Below, piece by piece: positions 53,277-62,946 of a stretch of 62,946 nt of DNA (positions are counted from its first letter, which is position 1; each line of letters opens with the position of its first letter). The notes beneath the pieces were generated by a model. It saw only the letters and a program-made list of their open reading frames with translations. It was not told the DNA's origin and did not search any database. This DNA comes from Pholiota molesta. Lineage: Eukaryota; Basidiomycota; Agaricomycetes; Agaricales; Strophariaceae. The position numbers were made by a program, and so were the translations under genes. The DNA is taken from positions 1-62,946 of the forward strand of contig JACGCK010000237.1 of the NCBI GenBank assembly GCA_014925825.1, given 5' to 3'.

Positions 53277-54814
53277 ATGTCTGCACAAACTTCTGATGCT
53301 CAACGTCTCAACCTAGAATACGATGTCGTCGTCATCGGGGGCGGGCCAATGGGGTACGAGAAACTCGGTTTTTCAAGTATATGAAGCTAAATTCACTGTA
53401 CTGGATAGTCTAGCGACAGCGTATGAATGCGCAAAGGCAGGCCGAAAAGTGGTAGTCTACGAGAAATCCGTGTTTTTCAATCAAGGTGGAAGTTCTGGCG
53501 TAAGTTTTAGTCTTCTCCAGAATCCTCGCAGAACTAGTCGCTGATCTGGCCAAAACTAGGACCTTGTTAGGATGTTCAGGACTGCCTATACGGAAGACTT
53601 TATGGCGGATCTTGCTGTGCAGGCCATGGGTCTGTGGGACGAACTCGAAGCCGAGGCCGAATGCCAGCTTCGCCATATGTCCGGCCTGCTGAATTTCGGA
53701 GACCCCACGTACACGGACGGCCCCGAAGGTACTCTCGAAGGCCCCATCCCCAACCTGAAGAGGCATAAAATGGAATATAGGCAACTCACTCGCGACCAGA
53801 TCCAGGCCGAGAACCCTTTCTACAACCTACCTGACGACTACGTCGGCCTTGACATCCCAGATACCAATGGCGTCATCAATGTCCCCCTTCTGATGTTCTC
53901 CCTTCATAAACTGTGCGTCAAGCACGGCGTGCACCTTCACCAATACGCCGATGCGAAGGTCATCAGAGTCAAAGAAGCCACCAAGACCGAATGGCTCGTC
54001 ACTGTAAAAATCGGCAGCCCACTGGAAGGGACTCCCCCTATTACTCACTTTACGACTGCCAAGAGAGTCGCCATCACCAGCGGAGCCTATGTCAACCATA
54101 TCCTCGCCCCATCGTTCAACTTCACCTTGGATATCAATATTTGGGAGATGGTACGTTTGAGTTTCAGCATATGATTTCCTCTACACTCGACACTCACCCG
54201 TTCTTTTGAAGGCGTCCATGTACTTCCAGATGGACACGGCCGTCCAATTCCCAAAGATGTGGTTCCAATTCGCCCACGACACGCCAGCCGCGGAGGAGGA
54301 CGGCCCTCCTGTCTCCAACCTCTTCTACGGATTCCCAGCCATACCATGGGGCCCCCCCAGCGCCGCCCGCATCGCCGTCGACGCTCCGGGGCGCGTGCTC
54401 ACGGACCCAACGCAGCGCACGCCCAACCTCATCCCCCCGGAGAACCTGGCGAACGTCCGCAACTGGGTCAGCGCGCACGTCGCAGGCGTCGGGAAAGACC
54501 CCGTGCCCGTCTTCGCCTCTGAGTGCCTGCAGACGAACGTGTTCGACAATATGTTCGTGCTGGACTACATCCCGCTCGGCCTGCTCCCGCCCGGCTCGGA
54601 GAGGCTGGATAAGACGATTGCAGTGTTCACCGCTGGGTGGGGAATGAAGTTCGTGCCTCTTATTGGGAGAGTCCTCAAGGAGCTGCTGGTTGATGGTGAG
54701 ACCAGATATGATATCTCGAGGTTCAAGTTTGATAGGAGTGGCGGGTCCGGAGAACGCACTGTCAAGCCTGGTCGGGTTATTACTCCTCGCACCAGCAAGA
54801 CGAATGTGAAGTAG
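53277..54814 (+). CDS. FAD-dependent sarcosine/N-methyl-amino-acid oxidase-like protein
   Basis: Four exons starting at the ATG at 53277. The FAD-binding motif VVVIGGGPMGLATAYECAKAG spans the first intron and only forms after splicing (GG|T), which fixes that junction. VVYEKSVFFNQGGSSGDLVRMFR follows, the DAO-type segment in sarcosine and N-methyl-tryptophan oxidases with the conserved R-x-FR for FAD attachment or substrate. NGVINVPLLMFSLHKLC and ASECLQTNVFDNMFVLDYIP come later, and the C-terminal region has AGWGMKFVPLIGRVLKEL. The tail TPRTSKTNVK lacks a PTS1 peroxisomal signal. It likely demethylates or oxidises small amines, yielding peroxide. Confidence 0.86.
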
Positions 54815-55101
54815 TATTCGGGCTCTGCACTGCATCGATAATCATGGTTGTATTGTAATCTGGTTCCAAGTTTCGAAATGGATGCTACCTTCCTGTTTCC
54901 ATTTGTGCCAAAAGTGTTGGGCCCTAACTTGTACCGCCTAAGCTGTTGTGCTCAAGCTCAAGCGCTTGAATGATGGGCCCTTAGACTGGTTAGTGGCACT
55001 CTCTCATGGAAATATATAAAAAGATCTAGAAGACTGAGCGACAAATACACCGAGCTCTATTCGTTGTGATAAATTCGGTCTCCTCCCATATTCGTATCAA
55101 G
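54815..55101. other. Short intergenic region
   Basis: It contains one AGCGCT palindrome (54961-54966) and TATATAAA-like sequence near 55013 that fits a promoter for the F-box gene. Confidence 0.45.
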
Positions 55102-56487
55102 ATGGTCTCCCCATTCGACTCCGTGCCCAATGAGCTCATCTCGATGATTCTGCAAGAAGCTGCAATAGAAAGCCCTTGTGAACCAATTCCAGATGTCCCA
55201 AATATCTTAATTCCAGAAGACGAAGAAGAACTAGGACCAGATCCTGTCTTTGCCGTGAGGCACTTGGATTTGGACACCATTTTCTCAATGTCCCTGGTCT
55301 GTAAAAGATGGAGGGAAGTTTCCCTCAGCGCCAGCAAAACATGGGCCTATACTGTTAACGTGGACTACTACAAACTTTCCTGGATACAACAAGCCGCCGA
55401 CCGCACAAACATTCTGATGATCCATTCAGATAGCTGGTTTGCCTACACACTTTCAGGCGAACGAACGTGTTTCGACGAGCCTAATTGGAAGTTCGTGCTT
55501 TCCCTGGTGAAGAAGTGGGGCTCCTTCTCTCTTCTGGCCCCTTTGGGTGTCTCCAATATGGACCCACTTGTCCACGCTCTTTCTCAACATGCACCCCGTC
55601 TGGAAGTATTCCAGATAAACAACGTAGACCAGGACTGGGCGGATGATTTTGACGACGAAGACCAGGCTACTTTCAACAAGGCGCTTTTTGTGCTACCCGA
55701 TGATCTCTTCGCCGGTCATGCGCCATGCCTCAGGAGGTTTGCAATCACAGGCGTCTACCTGAGGCCCACGTTTGACTTCTCCATCTGGGCCCAACTTACG
55801 GAGTTGCATATAGATCAATTCTTAGGGGGACTACAAGGCCTCAAGATTTCGTCGAGACAGTGGCTCGGAATCCTTCGTTCGATGGAGCAGCTTGAGGTTC
55901 TTATCCTGGCCTGGAGCCACGGAAAATGCTTTGACGATGTGCTACACCTAGTGTCGAGCGATTTGAATCCCGACAGTAGTCTCGAAACGGTCGCTGACGT
56001 CCATCTGGGTCACCTTCGCAAACTCGCGCTTGTGGCAACCTTGGAAAGGGACATCATGTGCGATATTTTCCCCAAGCTCATTGTTCCAGATACCTGCATT
56101 ACTTCGGTTACCGTCGCACATTACAACGACGACGAGCTCCCCTTCGATTGGCTGGCCGAAGGACTTGATCGCCGTGTTGTGGGATGGTCCACAGCTAGCA
56201 TTCCCTTTCGTATTTATCTCCTGAGGAGCATATCGGTATTTGGCTTTCGAATCGACCTTAACCCAGAAGCAATCGATCTCGAAACAACCAACCTCGGGAA
56301 ATACAACTTTCAATTCCGCTATATTGATTATCGCCCTTATGTTCAACCACCATTGCCTTTTCATTCAACTCCTCCGTCCAGAATAATAGATATCCTGAGA
56401 GATCATAGGGGTCCTGAAGGTTGGTTGATGTTCGATACGAGCCCGCTTCCCATTGATTTTAGCGTTATTGAACATGCTTTTTATTAA
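55102..56487 (+). CDS. F-box-like protein, tandem paralogue A
   Basis: Intronless. The start chosen is the ATG at 55102 (MVSPFDSVPNELISMIL), aligned with paralogue B; an upstream in-frame start would add 12 residues. The F-box is PFDSVPNELISMILQEA ... DTIFSMSLVCKRWREVSLSA. The C-terminal two thirds contain LFVLPDDLF, LGGLQGLKISSRQWLGILRSMEQLEVLIL and VPDTCITSVTV, all matched in paralogue B. The protein is likely a substrate-binding subunit of an SCF ubiquitin ligase; the substrate is unknown. No defects were seen. Confidence 0.8.
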   Translation: MVSPFDSVPNELISMILQEAAIESPCEPIPDVPNILIPEDEEELGPDPVFAVRHLDLDTIFSMSLVCKRWREVSLSASKTWAYTVNVDYYKLSWIQQAADRTNILMIHSDSWFAYTLSGERTCFDEPNWKFVLSLVKKWGSFSLLAPLGVSNMDPLVHALSQHAPRLEVFQINNVDQDWADDFDDEDQATFNKALFVLPDDLFAGHAPCLRRFAITGVYLRPTFDFSIWAQLTELHIDQFLGGLQGLKISSRQWLGILRSMEQLEVLILAWSHGKCFDDVLHLVSSDLNPDSSLETVADVHLGHLRKLALVATLERDIMCDIFPKLIVPDTCITSVTVAHYNDDELPFDWLAEGLDRRVVGWSTASIPFRIYLLRSISVFGFRIDLNPEAIDLETTNLGKYNFQFRYIDYRPYVQPPLPFHSTPPSRIIDILRDHRGPEGWLMFDTSPLPIDFSVIEHAFY

Positions 56488-57223
56488 AAGGTTCTGTTTC
56501 GATACCTACTATATCATTTAGATTTCGCTCTTACTAAAACTTGTTTAAAACTCGCACTCTTTCCCATATCGAACATGTGCTTTCTCTTACTAGCGTCCGT
56601 CGCACTCGTGCAACTCGAGCAAAATCAATCTTTATTAGTACTTGAATAATTGCTATCAAATGGTATTCGGTGGAGTATTCTGCTCCTCATGATTGAGGAC
56701 GACTGTTCATGATCATAGTCGGCTTCCTTTTTAGTTGTGACAAGATGGAACTAGGAGAATGAATCTTCACAGACCTGAGTTTGAGATTATTCCAACAATT
56801 ACGTGGACCAGGCACTGCCTAGACAGACAAAATAACAAGGTCAAATCAAAGCGCTTCAAAGCGCTATCATACCGGAGATCAGAGCCACAAGCAATAGAAA
56901 TTTCTATTTATGGTAATAGCGCTTAGCTTGGACCACTCGTTGAGCGCTTGCGCTTGAGCGCTTAGCGCCGGGCACTCGGCGTTTGCCATTCAATTCGTCG
57001 GGAATAAGCACATTAAGTTAACAAGCGCTCAAGCGCTAGCTGAACATAGGTTTGAGCGCTTAAATTTATCAGCGGGGTTAGTGGGCCTTTGGTGGCAGTT
57101 GGTGTCAAGCGGCACTCTTTTGTAAAACTTATAAGAAGACTGAGATTTTATGTGGAAGATACTCCAACACATTTAAATTTTTTTCGACGCCCCCATCCTG
57201 CAGCTTTAGATATATTTACTACG
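56488..57223. promoter_or_regulatory. Intergenic with a cluster of eight AGCGCT palindromes (56850-57060)
   Basis: Perfect AGCGCT sites start at 56850, 56860, 56918, 56943, 56957, 57024, 57032 and 57055, most extended as AAGCGCT or AGCGCTT. They occupy about 210 bp ending roughly 160 bp before the start of paralogue B. A single site occurs upstream of paralogue A. The dense, irregularly spaced palindromes look like binding sites or the remains of a small repeat. Function is inferred only. Confidence 0.5.
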
Positions 57224-58552
57224 ATGGAAACGCTCTCCCCATTCGACTCCATGCCAAACGAACTTATCTCGATGATCCTCAAAGAGGCTGTAGAGACGTA
57301 CTCCTTCAACCCAGAAGCGATTTATGTCGCTCCACAAACGGACATCAATATCCTTGCGTCTGTACTTTTCGTCTGCAAAAGATGGGCGCACATCATGCTC
57401 AACGAGCCGGGGGTCTGGGCCTCCGCCATCGACGTGGACTGTAGTGATCTCGGCAGCATACAAGATTTCGCGCGGCTCGCAAAGAAGACACCTCTGGCAA
57501 TTCTTTCAGACACTACCTTCGACTGGCCCGACGTAAAATATGACAAGGGACTTCTTGAGACGCCCAGCTGGGCGTACGTGTTTATGCTCATACAGAGATG
57601 GGGTGTCTTCTCCCTTTGGGCAAGCATAGACGCAGACAATACAAACCCGCTTGTTCATGCCCTTACCCATCCTGCACCCAACCTCGAATCCTTCCAGATA
57701 TACAACATATGGTATCCGAAACTGGACGAATCCTCGGTGGATGACTTCAACAACAGACTCTTTGTACTTCCTGATAATCTGTTCTCTGGACAGTCGCCAC
57801 GTCTCAAGAAATTCGCGATCACAGACGCATACTTGCGTTCAACCTTTAATTTCGCCATCTGGGCGGACGTTACGGAGCTGTACGTCGACTTCTTACTAGG
57901 TGGACTCCAAGGCGACAAGATTTCTTCGCGACAATGGCTCGACGTTCTCCGCGATATGAAGCAGCTTCAAATTCTTAGCTTGGGCTGGACCTACTCCGGC
58001 AATTTGGATGATATCGTCGATCTGTTACCCAGGGATTCAGATCGTAATCGAGGCGTCGAAAATATGGCCGATGTCCATCTGGACCACCTGCAAAGCTTGA
58101 TGCTTCTCGCAGAATGCGAATGGAACATCATGTTCGATTTATTCCCCAAGCTTGTCGTTCCGGACACCTGCTGCACTTCAATCACCCTTGGGCACACCCA
58201 TGGGCGGGCGCCCCAGTTTGACTGGCTAACTGTTGGACTCGACCGCCGTGTTGCCGCGTGGAAAGCAGCTGTTGATACGCCTTTTCGCATTTGCTTGATA
58301 AATATTCATGGGTCTGAATTTGGGTTTGAAATAGATGTTGATACCCAGTCAGTCCAGACGATGGGTCACACCTTCAAATTCACCCATGAAGACTGTTCCC
58401 ATGATGATCCTTCCTCAGAGTTGAACGATCTAGACCTCGTTTCCGATTTTCACGAAATGTCGAGGGTTTTGCAACCGATCCTGGAGTCTTCCGTAGTACA
58501 GTTCTTCGAGGGTGAAGATGAAGACTCCCAGGGTGAGGGTGGTGAAGATTGA
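57224..58552 (+). CDS. F-box-like protein, tandem paralogue B
   Basis: Intronless, 442 residues from the ATG at 57224 (METLSPFDSMPNELISMIL), where homology to paralogue A begins; 45 further in-frame codons upstream are not conserved. The F-box has ILKEAVETY ... ILASVLFVCKRWAHIML. Shared downstream blocks are FSLWASIDADNTNPLVHAL, LGGLQGDKISSRQWLDVLRDMKQLQILSL and VPDTCCTSITL. The C-terminus is acidic (EGEDEDSQGEGGED), absent from A. Clear tandem duplication with strong divergence suggests different substrates. Confidence 0.82.
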   Translation: METLSPFDSMPNELISMILKEAVETYSFNPEAIYVAPQTDINILASVLFVCKRWAHIMLNEPGVWASAIDVDCSDLGSIQDFARLAKKTPLAILSDTTFDWPDVKYDKGLLETPSWAYVFMLIQRWGVFSLWASIDADNTNPLVHALTHPAPNLESFQIYNIWYPKLDESSVDDFNNRLFVLPDNLFSGQSPRLKKFAITDAYLRSTFNFAIWADVTELYVDFLLGGLQGDKISSRQWLDVLRDMKQLQILSLGWTYSGNLDDIVDLLPRDSDRNRGVENMADVHLDHLQSLMLLAECEWNIMFDLFPKLVVPDTCCTSITLGHTHGRAPQFDWLTVGLDRRVAAWKAAVDTPFRICLINIHGSEFGFEIDVDTQSVQTMGHTFKFTHEDCSHDDPSSELNDLDLVSDFHEMSRVLQPILESSVVQFFEGEDEDSQGEGGED

Positions 58553-59280
58553 TGTTCTTAAGGATGGTTTTTATTTATTGTTTGGGTTGTAATCCCGCTT
58601 ATAAGAACATGTATGAAGAGATAGATATCTATATTAATTTACTCCTTTCGATATCAGTTGGTTTCAAGCCTATTTTGTAACCTTAATTCACAATGGAGTG
58701 CCGATGAATGTGACTAGTTGACTGTCCAGATCTTGAGGTCGCCTCTGGCGGACCTGGCCTCTCCTGGCTTAGGGATATCGAAGGATGTGCACTTAGCCTT
58801 CAGGTATCGGAGAAAGTCCTCCACTGAAGGAAGGCAATTATTTAAAAATAGAAGCCATCGCAACGCTGGTTGATACTAGATAGGAACAAACCGAACGAAT
58901 CTGAAAAGCACCTCCGACAACGTTCCATCCATCCGAATGGTGAGGAAAACCTGCCTCTCATAGGCCAACGTTTGTTAATGAAAGGTACCACTAACTTAGA
59001 AGCTACATGCAACTAATCGTAGGTATGTAAAAAAGCAGAAAAAGCGCCGCCACTGCATCAGTCCGCAGGATCGACGCAGCCCAAAGCACGCCAAGGGAAG
59101 TGGGGCAAACAGGGCACAAAAACAGAGGCGAATTGCAATGGCAATAATAGGGGGGAATTAGCAAGAAAATGATGATGTTGGTGGATTAGATCAAATGGAG
59201 AATGATCGTCAAAGTCTATGATGGGATGTGTGAAGGGCGGCGATACGCCCCGCACGGGGGATGAACGATGAACACATCAT
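58553..59280. other. Convergent 3' intergenic region
   Basis: No gene was recognised. An open minus frame at 59058-59255 has no domain and lies where the LysM gene 3' UTR would be. Confidence 0.4.
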
Positions 59281-60300
59281 CTAGAGCTCATCGCAGAAGG
59301 GGAGGTCCGAGTCGTCTTCTTCGTCAGCGGCAGAAGAAGCCGCGGCGGCGGCGGCGGACGTGACGTTGGGGGTAGAGGCGGCAGCGCTGGCAGGGGTGAC
59401 ACTGACAACGGGTGCGTGGGTGCTCACAGGGGTGGCCGTGGGGGTCACGATGATCGTCGTGTGAGAGGCTTCAACAGTGACGCCTGCAGCAGGAATAGGT
59501 GCAACGCGGACGGTCTTGGAGGTGCAAAGAACCTGGTGGTTGACTGATTAGCTCCGCTTCGATACACGTAAAAAAGGCGAAGGAGTCATTTTCGAAGGCC
59601 AAGCTTCAGAGGCAAGCCAAGTTAATGGTATTGGGCACTCCATCGAATGAAGGAAAAGTTCCCAGAATCACGAAGTGAGAAAGAACAAAAATACGAACCT
59701 CGCCGGGGTAAATGTTGGAGCATCCTTGGTCGATTTGAGGGTTGTTGAGCGTAAGAATGGTGGTGTTCAATGCGTTCGCAGCAGCGATGCTGTCGCAGCT
59801 ATCGCCGTTCAGGACGGTGTAGGTGCTGTTGCAATCTTCATCGGCGTTCTCGGCAAGGCAGAGGGTCTGACCGGGGAGCAGGTTGGTGCATGCGGAGTTA
59901 ACAGCGTTGCTGTTCAGGACAGCGAGCTGGTATCTACAGGTGCATATGTCAGATACGATCGAAAAAGATGCAGATATCGAGCAATTCAAGCGATTTATTC
60001 GACCATTCCAGCAGTATCCAGAATCAAGTTGGTGTAAACCTCTCGGTAGATGGATCCAACCGTGCTCAAAATACAGAGCGCAAGCAGGCTCTGGCTCGAA
60101 GGGCGTACTCAGTAGACACATTCTGGGCCTGCGAGACCTTGTCACAATAATCGCCCTCCTGCACGGTGTAGCTCCTGAGGCAAGTAGCTGCAACAGCCAG
60201 ACCGAAAAACCAGCATCAACATCCATTTTATCTGCTGAATTTCGGCACTTACCTTGGCAGAGACGGCGAGCACGGCGGCGATGAAAAGTTGGGAGAACAT
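59281..60300 (-). CDS. Secreted protein with two LysM domains and a Ser/Ala-rich tail
   Basis: The ATG at 60300 opens a signal peptide (MFSQLFIAAVLAVSAK). LysM 1 is CLRSYTVQEGDYCDKVSQAQ, continuing after an intron as YQLAVLNSNAVNSACTNLLPGQTLCL. LysM 2 is STYTVLNGDSCDSIAAAN, TTILTLNNPQIDQGCSNIYPGE. A Thr/Ser/Ala tail ends in acidic DEEDDSDLPFCDEL. LysM domains bind chitin-type oligosaccharides; in fungi such proteins protect the wall or hide chitin. The cysteine pattern is that of fungal LysM proteins. The first donor is ambiguous: the consensus GTAAGT does not keep frame, whereas a site four bases downstream does. Confidence 0.85.
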
Positions 60301-61035
60301 GGCGCTTGAAAGAGTGTAAATGCAAAAGAAAGACTGAGGACGACGAGCGACGTGGTTGGAAGAAAGAGCCAAGCGGGGAAACGGCGAAGGATGGAAAAAA
60401 TGGAAGGCTGAGAAGAAGAGTTAAAAGCACACCGCGAGCCAAGTTTATCAGCCAGGCAACCGCCGTGACAGCATGTCCGGCATCTCGGCGTTACCGCGCT
60501 TTCCCCCTGCCGCGCTCGCTGTCCTTGCCTTGGCTTACTATCTTGCACGACGTCTGGTTCATCCTTTCTCAGGAATGTCATCCAATTAAGGCGGCTCTCG
60601 CAAAAAAAAAAATAAGAGAAAAGCTATAAGAGACCAAGAAATAGAAGAAAAACCATGAAATAGAATGAAAAATATTCATAACAGCAGACATTGGACAGTG
60701 CTCGGCATTGTTGGCATTAACGACGGCGAAATGGCGCATGTTTTACCCGTGATTCCATCGAAATCCAGAATGACCGCGTAGTTATCGTGATTACAGTTCC
60801 TGGCGAGCCAGCTGGCAGTCCGCAGTCTGCAAGATCCCTACGAGCCTCGAGGATCCTGCGAGAATACTTGAAGAATTCGGCTTGGAATTAAACGAATTCA
60901 GCACTTAAATTAGTATTCAAAATAATATCTGTAGCAAGGACTATGCCCTATAACAAACGGCGAAATTGAAGTTCGAAGAAAGAAAAAGCATGACAACTAC
61001 GTACTACAAGAAATTTTTAAAAAGTCAACAGACAC
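60301..61035. other. Upstream region of the LysM gene and 3' region of the membrane-protein gene
   Basis: No gene was recognised. An A-rich stretch lies at about 60600-60670. A minus-strand frame at 60581-60249 overlaps the LysM leader but is not supported. Confidence 0.4.
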
Positions 61036-62777
61036 CTAGCCCAACGACCTCACCTCCAACTTCCACCTCAACACATCTTCAGCCCAAACATATGTGCCCA
61101 TCCGTCTGAATCGACCCTCCGAAGGAGACTCAGACGGCGTCCCAAAGAAGTCCGTCTTGCGCTCAGTCACCCGCCGCACCTCCACCTCCACCGGCGAGCC
61201 CCCGCGCTTCGCGCCCGTACCCCTCCGCCGCCCGCGCTCCCCACCACCGTCCATGCTGATCTTCACCACCCGGTTTATCGGCACGTCTGCCTCGCACAGC
61301 GTCCGCCTCTGGTGCCCAGCGGCGCGCGCGTCGTCCCGACCGCTGTGCAGCCCCCCGTGCTCAGGTTGAGCTTGAGGCCGGGCGGCGCGGTGACGGCGGG
61401 GCGCGTGCGGGGCCTGCAGGAGCAGCGCGAGCGTGCTGCTCCGGAACACGCGCCCAATCAGGATGTTGGTGGAGACGAGGTACACGGGGACGAGCATGAG
61501 GCGGAGGGACGCGGCGTGGTGCCCGACGGAGGTGCCGTAGAACCACAACAGGCTCGCGAGACTCGTCACCGTCGCGGACCTAAACACATCGGAAAAAGAA
61601 GGATTCAGCGATGACAGCAGAACGAAGACGGACAAGCGGAGGTGCACCCACACATGGAACACGCGATCGTCCATCGTCAGCGGCTGCGCCAGGAACAAAG
61701 ACGACGCCCACGCGCCATCCGCTCGTACGCTCAGGGACGACAGCCTGGTCGATCCGCGAACACGTTCTGCTGTATCGCCAGACCCACAGCGACCAGGAGG
61801 CACGCGTGGTACACGAATAACACGATAAACGCCAGCGCCACATACTCGCCCTTGATCTGGTCCACGCAGGCGTCGGCGGCTGCAGCGTCCTCCGCACCCA
61901 ATCCCAAAGGCGCTGGCGGCGCACGGCGACGACCCCCACGGCATACGTGACGCTGCCCCAACCGCGACGATCCACAGCGCGCCGAGGGAGACGAGCACGT
62001 TCTTCTTCCTGTCCAGGAGCTTCCAGAGGCGGATCGACGCCTGCAAGAGCGTCCCGGATACGGCGAGATGTAGAACGCTGCGATCGCCGAGCCGAGCATG
62101 TTGCAATGCGGAATCTGGATAGCTTGTGGCGATGATTTGTTCAGCGCTCTTTCTTTGGTAGATGGGAATGTTTGAATGCGTACTCAAGTATAACGTTTTT
62201 GCAAGGACGTAGGCGAGGGTCATATACCTGGATAAAGCCCCAGATGTGAGTGGAATTGTCATGTTCGAAGCCACCAAGGCTCACCTAGTTACGGCGTATA
62301 ATGTAGCGTGCACGCAAGGGTCAAATGAAAAGAGTAGATGATAATCCTCCTTGCAATGATTCAAAACGTCCCATGTCATAACCTACAAGTTCCCCGCCGA
62401 TGTTACTTAGTAGCATTAAAATACATTGGTTCAGACAACTCACACTCAGAGCACCGACATGCACGTACTCTGCTAATGTCATGACTCTCCCACAAGAAGC
62501 GATCTCCGGTATCGAATCTGGTAGGTAAGCACGGTGCAAGTTCAGACTGAAAAGAATAAGGAGATAAATAGAAGCTATTAAGCACCAGTGCTATTCGATT
62601 GAGCTTGCGCACTGCAGAAAAATGCAGGGTTGTCAAGTAAATGCTAAGTGAGGAAAGTAATGGAGACATGTGAGCGCCAAAGAGTGTTATAACAAGAATC
62701 CGTGTACTTACCGTTAAGATGATCATCACCATCACGGAGACCAATAAGATAGAGTCCATGTCATGAATATCTCGCAT
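61036..62777 (-). CDS. Multi-pass membrane protein of an Agaricomycete-specific type
   Basis: Several short exons read leftward from MRDIHDMDSILLVSVMVMII at 62777. Recognisable blocks are MTLAEYVHVGALS, MTWDVLNHCKEDYHLLFSF, TLYAVTRYMTLAYVLAKTLYL, LLQASIRLWKLLDRKKNVLV, LGALWIVAVGA, GEYVALAFIVLFVYHACLL, and a GC-rich 3' part with LRLMLVPVYLVSTNILIGRVF. A basic cytoplasmic-looking tail ends RWKLEVRSLG. The pattern of about seven hydrophobic segments and the WD-LNH.KEDY motif resemble the large families of fungal transmembrane proteins near DUF6533, whose function is unknown. Several splice joins are uncertain. Confidence 0.6.
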
Positions 62778-62946
62778 TGAGTTGGGGATCAGACAAACGT
62801 AGGATCATTAGATGTAAAACATGCCAGCCTTCAACAAATTATCTCAAAGCCGCAAGATTATCAACCTTTGGAGATATCATCCTGGTATCAGACCACTATA
62901 GCGTGGATCCCAGAAGCCTTTGATTTTCGCAGGAACATACATTGCG
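62778..62946. other. Right edge, promoter side of the membrane-protein gene
   Basis: No further gene is visible before the window ends. Confidence 0.4.

Overview
The window is nuclear DNA of a filamentous basidiomycete, most likely an Agaricomycete. Genes carry many 45-70 bp GT-AG introns. There are F-box proteins, a NACHT STAND NTPase, a LysM protein, a DUF1996 secreted protein and an L-amino-acid oxidase. A Plavaka-type (CACTA/CMC) transposase and a chromodomain Ty3 retroelement are also present. The species was not identified. Exon coordinates are hand-read from reading frame and splice consensus.

Layout. (1) 1-12,202: a Ty3-type gag-pol element on the minus strand. Its pol is split by a 3.66 kb composite insertion (2523-6181) that itself holds a TA-flanked MITE, inverted duplications and a terminal hairpin. 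Gag-protease and pol share one frame, separated by a single UGA followed by CUA. (2) 12,441-17,167: an F-box gene, two related TIR elements with 9-bp and 8-bp target duplications, and a two-exon gene of unknown function. (3) 17,885-23,300: a mosaic of broken host-gene pieces on the plus strand: an unknown piece, glycyl-tRNA synthetase, BRCA2, glycyl-tRNA synthetase again, an unknown exon, and coatomer alpha. (4) 23,485-28,470: a Plavaka transposon whose transposase has an in-frame UGA and a late frameshift. (5) 28,477-31,070: a perfect palindrome, a 1.0 kb hAT-like element with an 8-bp duplication, and a 232-bp tandem repeat. (6) 31,283-38,181: a six-exon NACHT protein, an intron-containing tRNA-Arg(ACG), and a large serine-rich protein of unknown function.

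(7) 38,433-45,224: the conserved core, with a mitochondrial DUF2358-like protein, GINS subunit PSF1, a DUF1996 protein, and the NEDD8-activating E1 regulatory subunit ULA1. (8) 45,496-49,446: an F-box pseudogene cut by a TIR element with a 9-bp duplication, followed by decayed second copies of parts of ULA1 and of the same F-box gene. (9) 49,781-62,777: an L-amino-acid oxidase, a sarcosine-oxidase-like flavoenzyme, two tandem F-box paralogues with a cluster of AGCGCT palindromes between them, a two-LysM secreted protein, and a multi-pass membrane protein.

The left half is a mobile-element and pseudogene sink; the right half is mostly ordinary euchromatin. The most unusual items are the UGA-CUA gag-pol junction, the nested composite insertion with its terminal hairpin and peptidase-like ORF, and the chimeric glycyl-tRNA synthetase/BRCA2/coatomer-alpha locus.
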